Origin: an uncultured Alphaproteobacteria bacterium
Lineage (GTDB): Bacteria; Pseudomonadota; Alphaproteobacteria; Rhodospirillales; Rhodospirillaceae
NCBI GenBank assembly: GCA_900079695.1
Contig: LT599022.1
Coordinates: forward strand, 1,883,245 to 1,947,244
DNA: 64,000 nucleotides
Direction of reading: 5' to 3'
A program made the position numbers and the translations under genes. Below are positions 30,844 to 41,487 of the stretch, in pieces (positions within the stretch are counted from its first letter, which is position 1; each line of letters opens with the position of its first letter). The notes under the pieces are model-generated. The model saw only the letters and a list, made by a program, of their open reading frames with translations. It was not told the DNA's origin and searched no databases.

Positions 30844-31943
30844 TGGGCTTCAATTGCGGCATCGTCGGCCTGCCCAACGTCGGCAAGTCGACCCTGTTCA
30901 ACGCGCTCACCGCCACCGCGGCGGCGCAGGCGGCGAACTTCCCGTTCTGCACCATCGAGCCCAACGTCGGCCGCGTCGCGGTGCCGGATCCGCGCCTCGA
31001 CACCCTGGCGACGATGGCGAAGTCGCAGAAGACCATCCCCACCCAGCTCGAGTTCGTCGACATCGCCGGACTGGTACGCGGCGCGTCGAAGGGCGAGGGG
31101 CTCGGCAACCAGTTCCTCGCCAACATCCGCGAGGTCGACGCGATCGTCCACGTTCTGCGCTGCTTCGAGAACGACGACATCACCCACGTCGACGGCGCGA
31201 TCGACCCGATCCGCGACGCCGAAACCGTCGAGACCGAACTGATGCTCGCCGACCTCGACAGCCTCGAAAAGCGCATCGTGCCGCTGCAGAAGAAGGCGAA
31301 ATCGGGCGAGAAGGATGCGAAGGCGCAGGTCGACCTGATGGAGCCGGTGCTGGCGGCGCTGCGCGAGGGCCGCCCCGCGCGCACCGTCCGCCCCGCCGAC
31401 CTCGACAGCCGCCGCGCGTTCGACCGCCTGCAGCTCCTCACCGGCAAGCCGGTTCTCTACGTCTGCAACGTCGCCGAGGAGGACGCCGCCGCGGGCAACG
31501 CGCTCTCCGCCAAGGTCGCCGCAAAGGCGAAGGCCGAAGGCGCGGCGAGCGTGATCGTCTCCGCCGCGATCGAGGCCGAGCTCTCCCAGCTCCCCGACGA
31601 CGAGCGCGCCGAGTTCCTCGCCGACCTCGGCCTCGCCGAGGCGGGCCTGTCGCGGGTGATCCGCGCCGGTTACGCACTCCTCGGGCTGATCACCTTCTTC
31701 ACCGTCGGCCCCAAGGAGGCGCGGGCCTGGACGGTGCGCGACGGCGCCAAGGCCCCCGAGGCCGCGGGCGCGATCCACACCGATTTCGAGAAGGGGTTCA
31801 TCCGCGCCGAAACCATCGCCTTCGACGATTTCGTCGCCTGTCAGGGCGAACAGGGCGCCAAGGAAGCGGGAAAGATGCGGTCCGAGGGCAAGGAGTACCT
31901 CGTCAAGGACGGCGACATCTTCCACTTCCTGTTCAACGTCTAA
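30843..31943 (+). CDS. ychF: Redox-regulated ATPase/GTPase YchF
   Basis: A 366-residue OBG-family P-loop protein that binds ATP in preference to GTP because the G4 motif is changed. G1 is [10 protein letters not shown]2/G3 regions are [10 protein letters not shown] and [15 protein letters not shown], and the TGS domain at the C-terminus includes [12 protein letters not shown] and FEKGFIRAE. It is associated with ribosomes and stress responses. The pth-ychF pair is conserved widely in bacteria. Confidence 0.96.
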   Translation: MGFNCGIVGLPNVGKSTLFNALTATAAAQAANFPFCTIEPNVGRVAVPDPRLDTLATMAKSQKTIPTQLEFVDIAGLVRGASKGEGLGNQFLANIREVDAIVHVLRCFENDDITHVDGAIDPIRDAETVETELMLADLDSLEKRIVPLQKKAKSGEKDAKAQVDLMEPVLAALREGRPARTVRPADLDSRRAFDRLQLLTGKPVLYVCNVAEEDAAAGNALSAKVAAKAKAEGAASVIVSAAIEAELSQLPDDERAEFLADLGLAEAGLSRVIRAGYALLGLITFFTVGPKEARAWTVRDGAKAPEAAGAIHTDFEKGFIRAETIAFDDFVACQGEQGAKEAGKMRSEGKEYLVKDGDIFHFLFNV

Positions 31944-31947
31944 GATC

Positions 31948-31981
31948 GAAGGAAAGGCCGGGCAACCCCGGCCTTTCCTTC
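31948..31981. terminator. Bidirectional terminator after ychF
   Basis: A 15-bp perfect stem, GAAGGAAAGGCCGGG and CCCGGCCTTTCCTTC, with a 4-base loop, directly between the convergent ychF and EamA genes. Confidence 0.88.
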
Positions 31982-31988
31982 ATACCGC

Positions 31989-32903
31989 TCAGAACTTCAC
32001 GCCCCTGCGGGTCTCGCGCCAGAGGATGACGAGCCCCGAGGCGATCACGATCGCCGCGCCGAAATAAACGTTGCTGGCGGGGAGATCGCCCCAGAACAGC
32101 CAGCCCGCCGCCGTCGACCAGATCAGCGAGACGTAGTTGAACGGGCTCACCACCGCGGCGGGCGCGAGCGCGAACGCGCGGGTCATGAAATGCTGGCCGA
32201 ACCCGCCCGAAAGCCCCGCGCCGATCAACAGCGCCCAGTCCCAGCCCTGCGGCGTGACCCACACGAACGGCAGCGGCAGCGCCGAGAACAGGGTCGCGAA
32301 CAGCGCAAAATAGAACACGATCGCCACCGGCTTGTCGGAGCGGTTGAGCTGGCGGATGGTGATCATCGCGAGCGCGGTGACCGCCGCGCCGCCGATCGCC
32401 ACCAGCGCGCCGGTGGTGAGAAAGCCTTCCCCCGGATTGACGATCACCAGCACGCCGACGAAGCCGACCACCACCGCGCTCCAGCGCCACGGCCCCACCT
32501 TCTCGCCCAGCAGCGGCACCGACAGCGCGGTGATGACGAGGGGCGACATGAACGAGATCGCCACCGCGTTGGCGAGCGGCATCAGGGTGTAGGACGCGAA
32601 CCCCAGCATCATCGCGGTGATGCCCAGCACCGCGCGCCAGACGTGGCCGGAAATCCGCTTGACCCGGAGCACGCCGAAATCGCCGTAGTGCACCAGCATC
32701 AGCACCGCCGGAATGATCGCGAAGAAATTGCGGAAGAAGGTGAGTTCGTAGACCGAATAGCGCGGCGACAGCAGCTTGACGACGACCCAGAGCACCGCGA
32801 ACAGGACGGTCGAGATGACGATGAAGGCGATCGCGCGAGGAGGATCGTCGGCTGAGGGAGGTTCGATGTTGCCGACGGGCGCCGAGGCGGAAGGAAGAAG
32901 CAC
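31989..32903 (-). CDS. EamA/DMT-superfamily transporter
   Basis: A 304-residue membrane protein with ten hydrophobic segments arranged as two EamA repeats (VVVKLLSPRYSVYELTFFRN in the first; FALAPAAVVSPFNYVSLIWS in the second). Members export amino acids, nucleotides or other metabolites; substrate cannot be assigned. GTG at 32903 was chosen because AAGGA lies eight bases upstream. ATG 32951 and TTG 32966 would add 16 to 21 residues but have no ribosome site. Confidence 0.8.
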   Translation of the reverse strand: MLLPSASAPVGNIEPPSADDPPRAIAFIVISTVLFAVLWVVVKLLSPRYSVYELTFFRNFFAIIPAVLMLVHYGDFGVLRVKRISGHVWRAVLGITAMMLGFASYTLMPLANAVAISFMSPLVITALSVPLLGEKVGPWRWSAVVVGFVGVLVIVNPGEGFLTTGALVAIGGAAVTALAMITIRQLNRSDKPVAIVFYFALFATLFSALPLPFVWVTPQGWDWALLIGAGLSGGFGQHFMTRAFALAPAAVVSPFNYVSLIWSTAAGWLFWGDLPASNVYFGAAIVIASGLVILWRETRRGVKF

Positions 32904-33075
32904 GGTGGGGGTCCTTGTTGGGTTGACGGCGAGCGCGCCGCAGGCGAGCATGTTGCATGAATGCAATCACCACGTAGTCAATGGGGTGTTCCGCCCCGCC
33001 GTTCAAGCGCATCGCGTGCAGCCCTGCCATACCCGGCGCGCCGTGCGGACACCCCTGGCCTGAAGGAGCTTCGAC

Positions 33076-33738
33076 ATGGGCGCGATCGTGCACCTGACCG
33101 CGGCGGACGGACATCGGTTCGCCGCCTATCGCGCCGACCCGATCGGCACGGCCAAGGGCGGGGTGGTGCTGCTGCACGAGATCTACGGCGTCAACACCCA
33201 CATCCGCGGCCTCGCCGACGCCCTCGCCGACGAGGGCTACGCGGTGCGCGTTCCGGCGTTGTTCGACCGCGCCGAGAAGGGCGTCGAGCTCGACTATTCG
33301 GAAGCGGGTGCGGAACACGGCCGTAGCCTGCGCGACGCGATCGGCTGGGACGCACCGCTCAAGGATATCGCCGCGTGCATCCAGGTGCTGCGGCCGTTCG
33401 GCGGCATCGCCGCGGTGGGCGAGAGCTATGGCGCGAGCCTCGGCTGGCGCGCCGCCCATGCCTTGCCGCTCGCCGCCGCGGTACTGGGCTCGCCCGGACA
33501 TCTCGCGGCGTTCGCACGCGAAACTCCGGTGTGCCCGGTGCTGATCCACTTCGGCGCGCGCGATGCCAAGACCCCGGCCGAATTGCGCGAACGGATTCGC
33601 GGCGTGCCGGGAGTGGTCGCGTTCGATTACGACGCCGGACACGCCTTCACCTGCCCGCACCGTCCGGGCTTCGATCTTCTCGCCACCCGCGCCGCCGAGC
33701 GCCGCACCTACGAATTTCTCGCCCGTCATCTGGGATAA
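33076..33738 (+). CDS. Dienelactone hydrolase family protein
   Basis: A 220-residue alpha/beta hydrolase of the DLH family. The nucleophile is serine in GESYGAS rather than the cysteine of classical dienelactone hydrolases; the acid is in GARDAKTP and the histidine in AGHAFTC. The N-terminal block VVLLHEIYGVNTHIRGLAD is typical. AGGAG precedes the ATG. No aromatic degradation genes are nearby, so a general carboxylesterase role is more likely than chlorocatechol breakdown. Confidence 0.85.
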   Translation: MGAIVHLTAADGHRFAAYRADPIGTAKGGVVLLHEIYGVNTHIRGLADALADEGYAVRVPALFDRAEKGVELDYSEAGAEHGRSLRDAIGWDAPLKDIAACIQVLRPFGGIAAVGESYGASLGWRAAHALPLAAAVLGSPGHLAAFARETPVCPVLIHFGARDAKTPAELRERIRGVPGVVAFDYDAGHAFTCPHRPGFDLLATRAAERRTYEFLARHLG

Positions 33739-33843
33739 TCGACCGCGCCTGTGACCCGCATCACAGGGTCGCGGCGGAGCCGACGCCAGAATTCCGCCGC
33801 ATTTCCGGGCGGCGCGTCGCCGTTCGTCTCATGGGGGAAAATC

Positions 33844-34596
33844 GTGATCCGCTCGTTCGTCGCCCGCGTCCTGCGCGGGCCGCTCGCCGTCGTCGCGCTC
33901 GCCGCGCTCGGCGGCTGCTCGGTGTATCAGGGCTTCCCGCGCGACGACGTGACATCCGTCGGCGTCGCGGCAACCTGCGGCAACGTTATGTCGCGCGACT
34001 ACTACGACCTCGCCTATCCCGCCAACTCCAATCACGGAATGCTCGTGATCAAGGACTGGGAGCTTGCCGCCGCCGCCCGCGAGCGGGTGAAGGCGGCGCT
34101 GCCCGGCGCGCGCGTCGGCGAGCTCGAGGTGAATTCGGTGAAGCTGGTGATCACCGACATGCTGCGCGGCAACGCCTTCGCCAGCGCGGCCGAGCAGGAC
34201 TACGCCCGCGCCTTCTCCGGCGACGTCGACTCCTACGATTACCTGCTCGCGATCATTCCGTCCGTCTCCGGCCCCCGCAACGCGACCTACAAGGGCGTCG
34301 GCATCCGGTCGCGGCGCGGCGGCACCTTCTTCGGCACCATCGATTCCAAGGTGGAACCGCTCGAAGCCTACGCGGCCTGCCGCGCCATCCTCTACGACCG
34401 GCGCAGCGGCCGTGCGCGCAGCGCCTTCGGCTTCGCCAGCGAACCGCTGCCCGGAGACATCCCGGCCACCACCGCGCTCGACTACTATCCGCCGGACACC
34501 GTCGCGCGCTTCCGCGACCCCCTGGACCGGATGATCCGCAAGAGCGTGGACGCGATCATGCCGCAGCTCGTCGCGGATCCGCAGCCGAAGACCTGA
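33844..34596 (+). CDS. Hypothetical lipoprotein
   Basis: A 250-residue lipoprotein with signal MIRSFVARVLRGPLAVVALA and lipobox LGGC. The mature part includes TCGNVMSRDYYDLAYPANS, LLAIIPSVSGPRNATYKGVG and several cysteines. I do not recognise the family. GTG was chosen as start because it begins directly before the signal sequence; the frame is open 31 codons further upstream but those residues are not signal-like. A strong terminator follows, so it seems to be a single-gene unit. Confidence 0.68.
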   Translation: MIRSFVARVLRGPLAVVALAALGGCSVYQGFPRDDVTSVGVAATCGNVMSRDYYDLAYPANSNHGMLVIKDWELAAAARERVKAALPGARVGELEVNSVKLVITDMLRGNAFASAAEQDYARAFSGDVDSYDYLLAIIPSVSGPRNATYKGVGIRSRRGGTFFGTIDSKVEPLEAYAACRAILYDRRSGRARSAFGFASEPLPGDIPATTALDYYPPDTVARFRDPLDRMIRKSVDAIMPQLVADPQPKT

Positions 34597-34612
34597 TCCC
34601 CGGCCCACATAA

Positions 34613-34641
34613 GCGAAAGCCCCCGATCCGGGGGCTTTCGC
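34613..34641. terminator. Bidirectional terminator after the 33844 lipoprotein gene
   Basis: A 13-bp perfect stem GCGAAAGCCCCCG and CGGGGGCTTTCGC with a 3-base loop, between two convergent genes. Confidence 0.85.
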
Positions 34642-34659
34642 GTTTCGACGCTACGGGGG

Positions 34660-35526
34660 TCAGCCTTCGCAGAACTCGATCAGGGTGCCGAGAGTCTCGG
34701 ACGGCGGCACCCGGATCATCCCTTCCTTCAGCATTCGGAAGCCGACGCGGTTGGCCGCCAGAACCCGCGCGGTTTCCTCGATGTCGCGCACCTTGATGCC
34801 GATCGCCACCGGCGCGGGCGGCTTCGGCGCGTCGTCGAGCTCGACGTCGGGGTGGAGCTGGGTGAGCTGATCGGCCGAGCAGAGGAAGATGGTGTGATCG
34901 CCGAGGTGAACCGCCACGGTATGGTCGGTGATCGCGGCCACGCCGGCGCCGAAGAAGCTTTCGTAGGCATCCTTCGCCGCCATCGGATCGTCGACGATCA
35001 GGGTCAGCGAATCGAGACCCACCGCACCGTTCGGGTGCGCCATCCACCCCGGCCGCCGCACCGCCTCGGGCGAAAGATGCTGAGCGACGAACGCCGACAG
35101 ACCGACCAGCGCGTCCTCGGGCAGGCGCACCATCGACAGCGCGGCGCGTACCGGCTGCGGCTTGGTGCCGATGGTGCGGATCACCGACTGCGGCGCGGCT
35201 GCGGCGACGCCCTTGCGCACCAGCGCCTGATGGGTGGCGGCACCGTCCTCGGTGTGGAAGGCCACCGCCATCACGCCGTTGCCGCGCGACTCGAGAGACT
35301 TGGTCAGACGGCGTCGCAGTTCGCTGTCGGCGGCCTCGGGAGAGACGCCCACCAGTTCGATGTAGTCGTGCGGCATCATGATGCAGTGGTTGCCGGTGCC
35401 CATCCCCTCGTGCTGGCCGTAGGGAGTGAGCGCGAAGCCCAGGCGCGCGTAGGTATCCACCGCTTCCGCAAGGGATTTGACGCCGACGACGAGATGGTCG
35501 ATGCCGGTGATGGTGTTCGCAGCCAT
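34660..35526 (-). CDS. VOC (glyoxalase-like) family protein
   Basis: A 288-residue protein of the vicinal-oxygen-chelate superfamily. An N-terminal glyoxalase-like module (TGIDHLVVGVKSLAEAVDTY, then HCIMMPHDYIELVGV) is followed by a second one (GLDSLTLIVDDPMAAKDAYE, then HTIFLCSADQLT). Metal-chelating H/E positions are plausible in both halves. Such proteins may be dioxygenases, isomerases or glyoxalases; no assignment is possible. It is followed on the same strand by nothing closer than the lipoprotein terminator. Confidence 0.78.
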   Translation of the reverse strand: MAANTITGIDHLVVGVKSLAEAVDTYARLGFALTPYGQHEGMGTGNHCIMMPHDYIELVGVSPEAADSELRRRLTKSLESRGNGVMAVAFHTEDGAATHQALVRKGVAAAAPQSVIRTIGTKPQPVRAALSMVRLPEDALVGLSAFVAQHLSPEAVRRPGWMAHPNGAVGLDSLTLIVDDPMAAKDAYESFFGAGVAAITDHTVAVHLGDHTIFLCSADQLTQLHPDVELDDAPKPPAPVAIGIKVRDIEETARVLAANRVGFRMLKEGMIRVPPSETLGTLIEFCEG

Positions 35527-35622
35527 GATGAATTCGATCCTTGGAGGTCGCCGGAAAATGCGAGTCTGAAGGATACCGCGAACCCGTCTTCGAGGCCAGC
35601 GCCGAGGCGGTCGATTGTCTCG

Positions 35623-36273
35623 CTACACTTTACGCGGTTGACCGTAGGAGCGGAATTTCTCCAGCACCCGGTCCATCTCGGCATCGTCGATGAGAATCGG
35701 CTCGCCGAGTTGCAGTACCCGCCAATATTGCTCCGCCAGTTCCTCGACCTCCTGCGCGAGCTTGAGCGCGGCGTCGAGGTTCGCCCCGGTGGCGATCATG
35801 CCGTGATTGGCGAGCAGGCACGCGCGGCGGCCTTCGAGCGCCGCCACCGCGGCGTCGGAAAGCTCCTGACTGCCGAAGGTGGCGTAGTCGGCGCAGCGGA
35901 TGGTTTTGCCCCCCGCCACCGCGATCATGTAGTGGAACGCGGGAATGCCGCGGCGCTGGCAGGCGAGCGCGGTGCAGAACGGCGCATGGGTGTGGACCAC
36001 CGCGCCGACGTCCGGCCGATGGGCGTAGATGTCGCGATGGAAGCGCCATTCGGACGACGGCGCGGCCTCGCCATGAAAGCCGCCGCGGCCGTCGATCTCG
36101 ACCATCAGCGCGGGCGACAGCCGCGCCGCGGGCACGCCCGACGGCGTGATCAGCAGGCCGTCCTCGAAGCGCACCGAAACGTTGCCCGCGGTGCCCTTGT
36201 TGAGGCCGAGGCGGGTCAGATCGGACGCGACGCGGAGAAGATCGTAACGCAGAGGACGCGGCGGCAGGCTCAT
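35623..36273 (-). CDS. ald2: Class II aldolase, probable 5-(methylthio)ribulose-1-phosphate aldolase of the DHAP shunt
   Basis: A 216-residue zinc-dependent class II aldolase of the fuculose-phosphate aldolase family. Zn ligands are in [13 protein letters not shown] and [11 protein letters not shown], and the catalytic acid is in [11 protein letters not shown]. The family block [22 protein letters not shown] resembles fuculose/ribulose aldolases rather than the dehydratase MtnB. Its ATG overlaps the mtnA stop. In R. rubrum the aldolase in this position (Ald2) splits 5-methylthioribulose-1-phosphate into DHAP and 2-methylthioacetaldehyde; assignment here rests on gene order and family. Confidence 0.78.
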   Translation of the reverse strand: MSLPPRPLRYDLLRVASDLTRLGLNKGTAGNVSVRFEDGLLITPSGVPAARLSPALMVEIDGRGGFHGEAAPSSEWRFHRDIYAHRPDVGAVVHTHAPFCTALACQRRGIPAFHYMIAVAGGKTIRCADYATFGSQELSDAAVAALEGRRACLLANHGMIATGANLDAALKLAQEVEELAEQYWRVLQLGEPILIDDAEMDRVLEKFRSYGQPRKV

Positions 36274-37366
36274 GCGAGGTTCCGTTCCGGATAGAGAGAA
36301 AGAAGCCCCTCGGCCGACGCGGCGCAGACGCCGCGCTCGGTGACGAGGGCCGTCACCAGGCGCGCCGGCGTGACGTCGAAGGCGTAGTTGGCGCAGGCCG
36401 AGCCCTCCGGCACTAGGCGCACGGTCTTGACCGTGCCGTCCTCGGCCAGGCCCGCGATGTGCGACTGTTCGGTGGCGGCACGCTGCTCGATGGGAATCTG
36501 CGCTACGCCGTCGGTGAGCGTCCAGTCGATCGTCGGCCCCGGCAGAGCGACGAAAAACGGCACCCCGTTGTCGTGCGCGGCGAGCGCCTTCAGGTAGGTG
36601 CCGATCTTGTTGCACACGTCGCCGCTGGCGGTGGTGCGGTCGGTGCCGACGATGCAGGCGTCGACGAGGCCGTGCTGCATCAGATGGCCGCCCGCGTTGT
36701 CGGCGATCACGGTGTGCGGCACGCCGTGGCTGCCCAGCTCCCAGGCGGTGAGGCTGGCGCCCTGGTTGCGCGGCCGGGTCTCGTCCACCCACACGTGGAC
36801 GGGAATCCCCGCGTCGTGGGCCATGTAGATGGGGGCGAGCGCGGTGCCCCAGTCCACGGTGGCGAGCCACCCGGCATTGCAGTGGGTGAGCACGTTGAGG
36901 CGCCCGGCGCCACCCTTCCTCCCGTGGATCTCCCGCAGCAGACCGAGACCGTGGACGCCGATGGCGTGGTTGATCTCCACGTCGTCGTCGGCGATCTCGT
37001 TGGCGCGCATCCAGGCGGCGAGCGCGCGGCGGTTGGGTTCGGCGCGGGCGATGACGGCGCGCGCGTCGTCCAGCGCCCAGCGCAGGTTGATCGCGGTGGG
37101 GCGGGTGGCGAGCAGCATCTCGTAGGCGGCGGCGAGCGCCTCGTCCGAGGGATCGTTCTCCATCGCCAGCGCCAGCCCGTAGGCGGCGGCGGCGCCGATC
37201 AGCGGCGCGCCGCGCACCTGCATGGTGGAGATGGCGCGCGCCGCCTCCTCCACGGTGGCGAGCTTCACCACGTCGAAGTCGTGCGGCAGGAGGGTCTGGT
37301 CGATGATCTCGACCGTCTTGCCGTCGTCGGCGGGCCAGATGGTGCGGGTGGGGATGCCGCCGACCT

Positions 37367-37370
<4 letters not shown>
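36270..37370 (-). CDS. mtnA: S-methyl-5-thioribose-1-phosphate isomerase
   Basis: A 366-residue enzyme that converts 5-methylthioribose-1-phosphate to 5-methylthioribulose-1-phosphate. [10 protein letters not shown], the catalytic cysteine in [10 protein letters not shown] and the aspartate in [19 protein letters not shown] identify MtnA among eIF2B-like proteins. It overlaps mtnP upstream and the aldolase downstream by four bases each, so the three enzymes are co-translated in reaction order. Confidence 0.94.
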
Positions 37371-38239
<869 letters not shown>

Positions 38240-38264
38240 AATCCACCCTTTCAGTCAAGAAAAC

Positions 38265-38294
38265 CGCTTCGGGGCGGAGGATAGCCCCGAAGCG
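38265..38294 (-). terminator. Terminator of the bc1 operon
   Basis: An 11-bp perfect stem CGCTTCGGGGC and GCCCCGAAGCG with an 8-base loop; the minus strand then reads GGTTTTCTTG. It separates petBC from mtnP. Confidence 0.85.
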
Positions 38295-38316
38295 CCGAAA
38301 GAGACAAGGCCGGACC

Positions 38317-40305
38317 CTAGTGGACCGCCGCCCAGACCCGCCGCTTGAGCGCATACATCAGCGCGGTGGCGGCGAACAGGAACAGCACCGTCTTCACCCC
38401 CATCGCGTGGCGCTCCTCGAGCTCGGGCTCGGCGGCCCATTGCAGGAACGCGGTGACGTCGCGGGCGATCGCCTCGGCGTCGTTGGGGGCGCCGTCGGGG
38501 AACTCGATCGCGCCGTCGGGGAGCTGCGGCGGCATCGAGATCGCGTGGCCGGGAAACGCGGTGTTGTAGAACTTGCCCGGCGGCAGCTCGACGTCCGGCG
38601 GCTGCGGCGCGAAGCCGGTGAGGATCGAGAACACGTGATCCGGCCCACCCTCGCGCGCCTTGACGATCAGCGAGAGATCGGGCGGCAGCGCACCGCCGTT
38701 GGCGGCCTTCGCGGCGTTCTCGTTGGGGAACGGCGAGGGGAAGCGGTCCGACGGCACGGCCGGGCGTTCGAACATGTCGCCGTTGTCGTCCGGCCCGTCG
38801 GTGACGGTGTAGCTGGCGGCGAGTTCCTTCACCGCGTCCTCGGTGAAGCCGAGCGCCTGGGTGTTGCGGAAGTGGACCAGCTTCATCGCATGGCAGGCGG
38901 CGCAGATCTCGCGATAGACCTGATAGCCGCGGCGCAGCTGCGCCTCGTCGTAGGTGCCGAACACCCCCTGCCAGCTCCACGACTGCTTGCGCAGCGTGGT
39001 GCCCTCGGCCGCGAACGCGGGCGCGGACGCCAGGAACACCGCGAACAGCAGCACGAGCGCCTTCGCCGCGCCGGCGGCCGAAACCCCGCCGCCCCCGCCG
39101 GGCAGCACCGGCTGGCCGATGCTCTCGGGCAGCGGCCGGGTCTTCTCGAACTTCGACAGCAGCGGCAGGAACACCAGCAGGTGGACGAAGTAGTAGATCG
39201 ACGCGATCCGCCCGAGCACGATCCAGATCCCTTCCGCCGGCATCGCGCCGACGTAGCCGAGGATCACGCAATCGACCACGAACAGCCAGAACGCCACCTT
39301 GAACCACGGCCGGAAGGTGCCGGAGCGGACCTTGCAGCTGTCCAGCCACGGCAGCGCGAACAGCACCAGGATCGCGGCGAACATCGCGATCACGCCCATC
39401 AGCTTGTCCGGCACCGCGCGCAGGATCGCGTAGAACGGCAGGAAGTACCATTCGGGCACGATGTGCGGCGGCGTCACCATCGGGTTGGCGGGGATGTAGT
39501 TGTCCGGATGGCCGAGGTAGTTGGGATACCAGAACACGAACGCGCAGTAGACGATCAGGAACACGCCGACGCCGAACAGGTCCTTCACCGTGTAGTACGG
39601 GTGGAAGGGGATGACGTCCTGCGGTCCCTTGACGTCGATGCCGAGCGGATTGTTCGACTTCACCGTGTGCAGCGCCCAGACGTGCAGGATCACCACCCCG
39701 AAGATCGCGAAGGGGAGCAGGAAGTGCAGCACGAAGAAGCGGTTGAGCGTCGGGTTGTCGACCGAGAAGCCGCCCCACAGGAGGGTGACGATGTGCTCGC
39801 CCACCACCGGGATCGCCGAGAACAGGTTGGTGATCACGGTCGCGCCCCACAGGCTCATCTGCCCCCACGGCAGCACGTAGCCCATGAACGCGGTCGCCAT
39901 CATCAGCAGCAGGATCACCAGGCCGATCCACCACAGCAGTTCGCGCGGCGGCTTGTAGGAGCCGTAATACAGGCCGCGGAAGAGGTGGATGTAGACGACG
40001 ACGAAGAACATCGACGCGCCGTTCATGTGAAGATAGCGGATCAGCCAGCCGTAGTTGACGTCGCGCATGATGCGTTCGACCGAATCGAACGCCATGTCGA
40101 CGTGCGGCGTGTACTGCATCGCCAGGAACAGCCCGGTGACGATCATCACCACCAGCATGAAGCCCGCGAGCGAGCCGAAGTTCCACCAGTAGTTCAGGTT
40201 CTTCGGCGTCGGATAGTCGATCGCGCTGTGCTTCATCAGGGAGACCAGCGGCAACCTCTGGTCGACCCAGTCGAGAGCCTTGTTCAGACGTCCGGGAGCA
40301 GTCAT
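38317..40305 (-). CDS. fbcH: Cytochrome b/c1 fusion of the bc1 complex (FbcH type)
   Basis: A 662-residue single reading frame that encodes cytochrome b (about residues 1-405) and cytochrome c1 (about 430-662). Cytochrome b shows eight membrane spans, four heme histidines ([34 protein letters not shown]) and the Qo-site PEWY motif. An internal signal peptide ([19 protein letters not shown], about 415-433) precedes cytochrome c1, which has CAACH near residue 470, a likely Met ligand in AISMPPQL and a C-terminal anchor ([14 protein letters not shown]). In Bradyrhizobium the same type of precursor is cut by signal peptidase into the two proteins. It follows petA by 38 bases. Confidence 0.94.
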   Translation of the reverse strand: MTAPGRLNKALDWVDQRLPLVSLMKHSAIDYPTPKNLNYWWNFGSLAGFMLVVMIVTGLFLAMQYTPHVDMAFDSVERIMRDVNYGWLIRYLHMNGASMFFVVVYIHLFRGLYYGSYKPPRELLWWIGLVILLLMMATAFMGYVLPWGQMSLWGATVITNLFSAIPVVGEHIVTLLWGGFSVDNPTLNRFFVLHFLLPFAIFGVVILHVWALHTVKSNNPLGIDVKGPQDVIPFHPYYTVKDLFGVGVFLIVYCAFVFWYPNYLGHPDNYIPANPMVTPPHIVPEWYFLPFYAILRAVPDKLMGVIAMFAAILVLFALPWLDSCKVRSGTFRPWFKVAFWLFVVDCVILGYVGAMPAEGIWIVLGRIASIYYFVHLLVFLPLLSKFEKTRPLPESIGQPVLPGGGGGVSAAGAAKALVLLFAVFLASAPAFAAEGTTLRKQSWSWQGVFGTYDEAQLRRGYQVYREICAACHAMKLVHFRNTQALGFTEDAVKELAASYTVTDGPDDNGDMFERPAVPSDRFPSPFPNENAAKAANGGALPPDLSLIVKAREGGPDHVFSILTGFAPQPPDVELPPGKFYNTAFPGHAISMPPQLPDGAIEFPDGAPNDAEAIARDVTAFLQWAAEPELEERHAMGVKTVLFLFAATALMYALKRRVWAAVH

Positions 40306-40343
40306 GGCGAAATCGTCTCCGACCCGAAAAGCGTTATTCTTGT

Positions 40344-40883
40344 TTAGCCGATGCGAACCTGAGTGTCGCTGAGGAAGGCGTAGTCCGGCACCGCGAGGTT
40401 GGCCGGAGCCGGTCCCTTGCGGATGCGCCCCGAGGTGTCGTAATGGGAACCGTGGCAGGGGCAGAACCAGCCGCCGAAGTCGCCGTGCGGATCGCCCGCC
40501 TTCTGCCCCAGCGGCACGCAGCCGAGGTGGGTGCAGACGCCCACCATGATCAGCCACTCGGCCTTCTGCACCCGCGCGTCGTCGGCCTGCGGATCGCGCA
40601 GGTCGGAAACGTTCACCGCGCGCGCCGCCTCGATCTCCTGCGGGGTGCGGTGGCGGATGAAGACCGGCTTGCCCCGCCACTTCACCGTGATCGCCTGCCC
40701 CGCCGCGATCGGCGCGAGGTCGACCTCGACGGTGGAGAGGGCGCGGGTGTCGGCGGCGGGATTGAGACTGTCGACGAACGGCCAGACCGCGAGCGCGGTT
40801 CCGGCGGCGCCGACCGCCGTGGCGGCGGCGAACAGGAAGTCGCGGCGCGTCTTCGGCGTCTCGTTGATCGCGTGGTCGGACAT
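40344..40883 (-). CDS. petA: Rieske iron-sulfur subunit of the bc1 complex
   Basis: A 179-residue ubiquinol-cytochrome c reductase iron-sulfur protein. A TAT-type N-terminus ([20 protein letters not shown]) forms the single membrane anchor. The 2Fe-2S ligands are in [11 protein letters not shown] and CPCHGSHYD, including the disulfide cysteines. ATG 40883 follows GGGGGGAG; a TTG directly before it is an alternative. Together with the fused b/c1 gene it makes the complete core bc1 complex of respiration (and of photosynthesis, if present). Divergent from trmL. Confidence 0.95.
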   Translation of the reverse strand: MSDHAINETPKTRRDFLFAAATAVGAAGTALAVWPFVDSLNPAADTRALSTVEVDLAPIAAGQAITVKWRGKPVFIRHRTPQEIEAARAVNVSDLRDPQADDARVQKAEWLIMVGVCTHLGCVPLGQKAGDPHGDFGGWFCPCHGSHYDTSGRIRKGPAPANLAVPDYAFLSDTQVRIG

Positions 40884-41031
40884 CAACTCCCCCCTCGATT
40901 CCGATACATCCCTTGCGCGCAGGGCGGCGCTCGGGCACTTGTGATCAAGCTAGGCACTCGGCGACGCCATTCCTAGGCCCGCCCGCTTCAAAAGTACCCG
41001 ATTCCGGCTCTTCCTCAAAAGGTTCCATGCC

Positions 41032-41487
41032 ATGCGCGTCGCCCTCTATCAGCCCGACATTCCCCAGAACGTGGCGGCGGTGGCGCGCCTCGCCGCGTGT
41101 TTCGGGGTTCCGCTCGACGTGATCGGGCCGGAGGGCTTCGTCTGGGACGCCCGCCGGATGCGCCGCGTCGGTATGGACTACCTCGCCGCCGCCGAGATCG
41201 TCCGTCACCCGGGATGGGAGAGCTTCCGCGCGCACTGCGCCGGGCGGCTGGTGCTGCTTTCGACCCGGGGCGCGACGCCGCTGCCCGGGTTCGCCTTCCG
41301 CGCCGACGACGTGCTGCTGTTCGGGCGCGAGAGCGCGGGGGTGCCGGAGGAGGTCCACGCCGCCGCCGCGGCGCGGGTGCTGATTCCGATCCGCGCCGAG
41401 ACCCGCTCGCTCAACCTCGCGAGCGCGGCGGCGATCGCGCTCGCCGAGGCGCTGCGCCAGACCGGCGGATTTCCTCAGGCGAAGTAG
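41032..41487 (+). CDS. trmL: tRNA (cytidine(34)-2'-O)-methyltransferase
   Basis: A 151-residue SPOUT-class enzyme that methylates the wobble ribose of leucine tRNAs. YQPDIPQNVAAVARL is the N-terminal block, LLFGRESAGVPEEV and IPIRAETRSLNLASAAAIALAEA form the trefoil-knot SAM site. Length is as expected for TrmL. The 3' end overlaps the convergent SGNH-like gene by 13 bases. Confidence 0.92.
   Translation: MRVALYQPDIPQNVAAVARLAACFGVPLDVIGPEGFVWDARRMRRVGMDYLAAAEIVRHPGWESFRAHCAGRLVLLSTRGATPLPGFAFRADDVLLFGRESAGVPEEVHAAAAARVLIPIRAETRSLNLASAAAIALAEALRQTGGFPQAK

Noticed and set aside
38240-38316. SAM riboswitch upstream of mtnP
   Set aside because: Only 77 bases between petBC and mtnP, mostly taken by the terminator hairpin; no riboswitch core seen.
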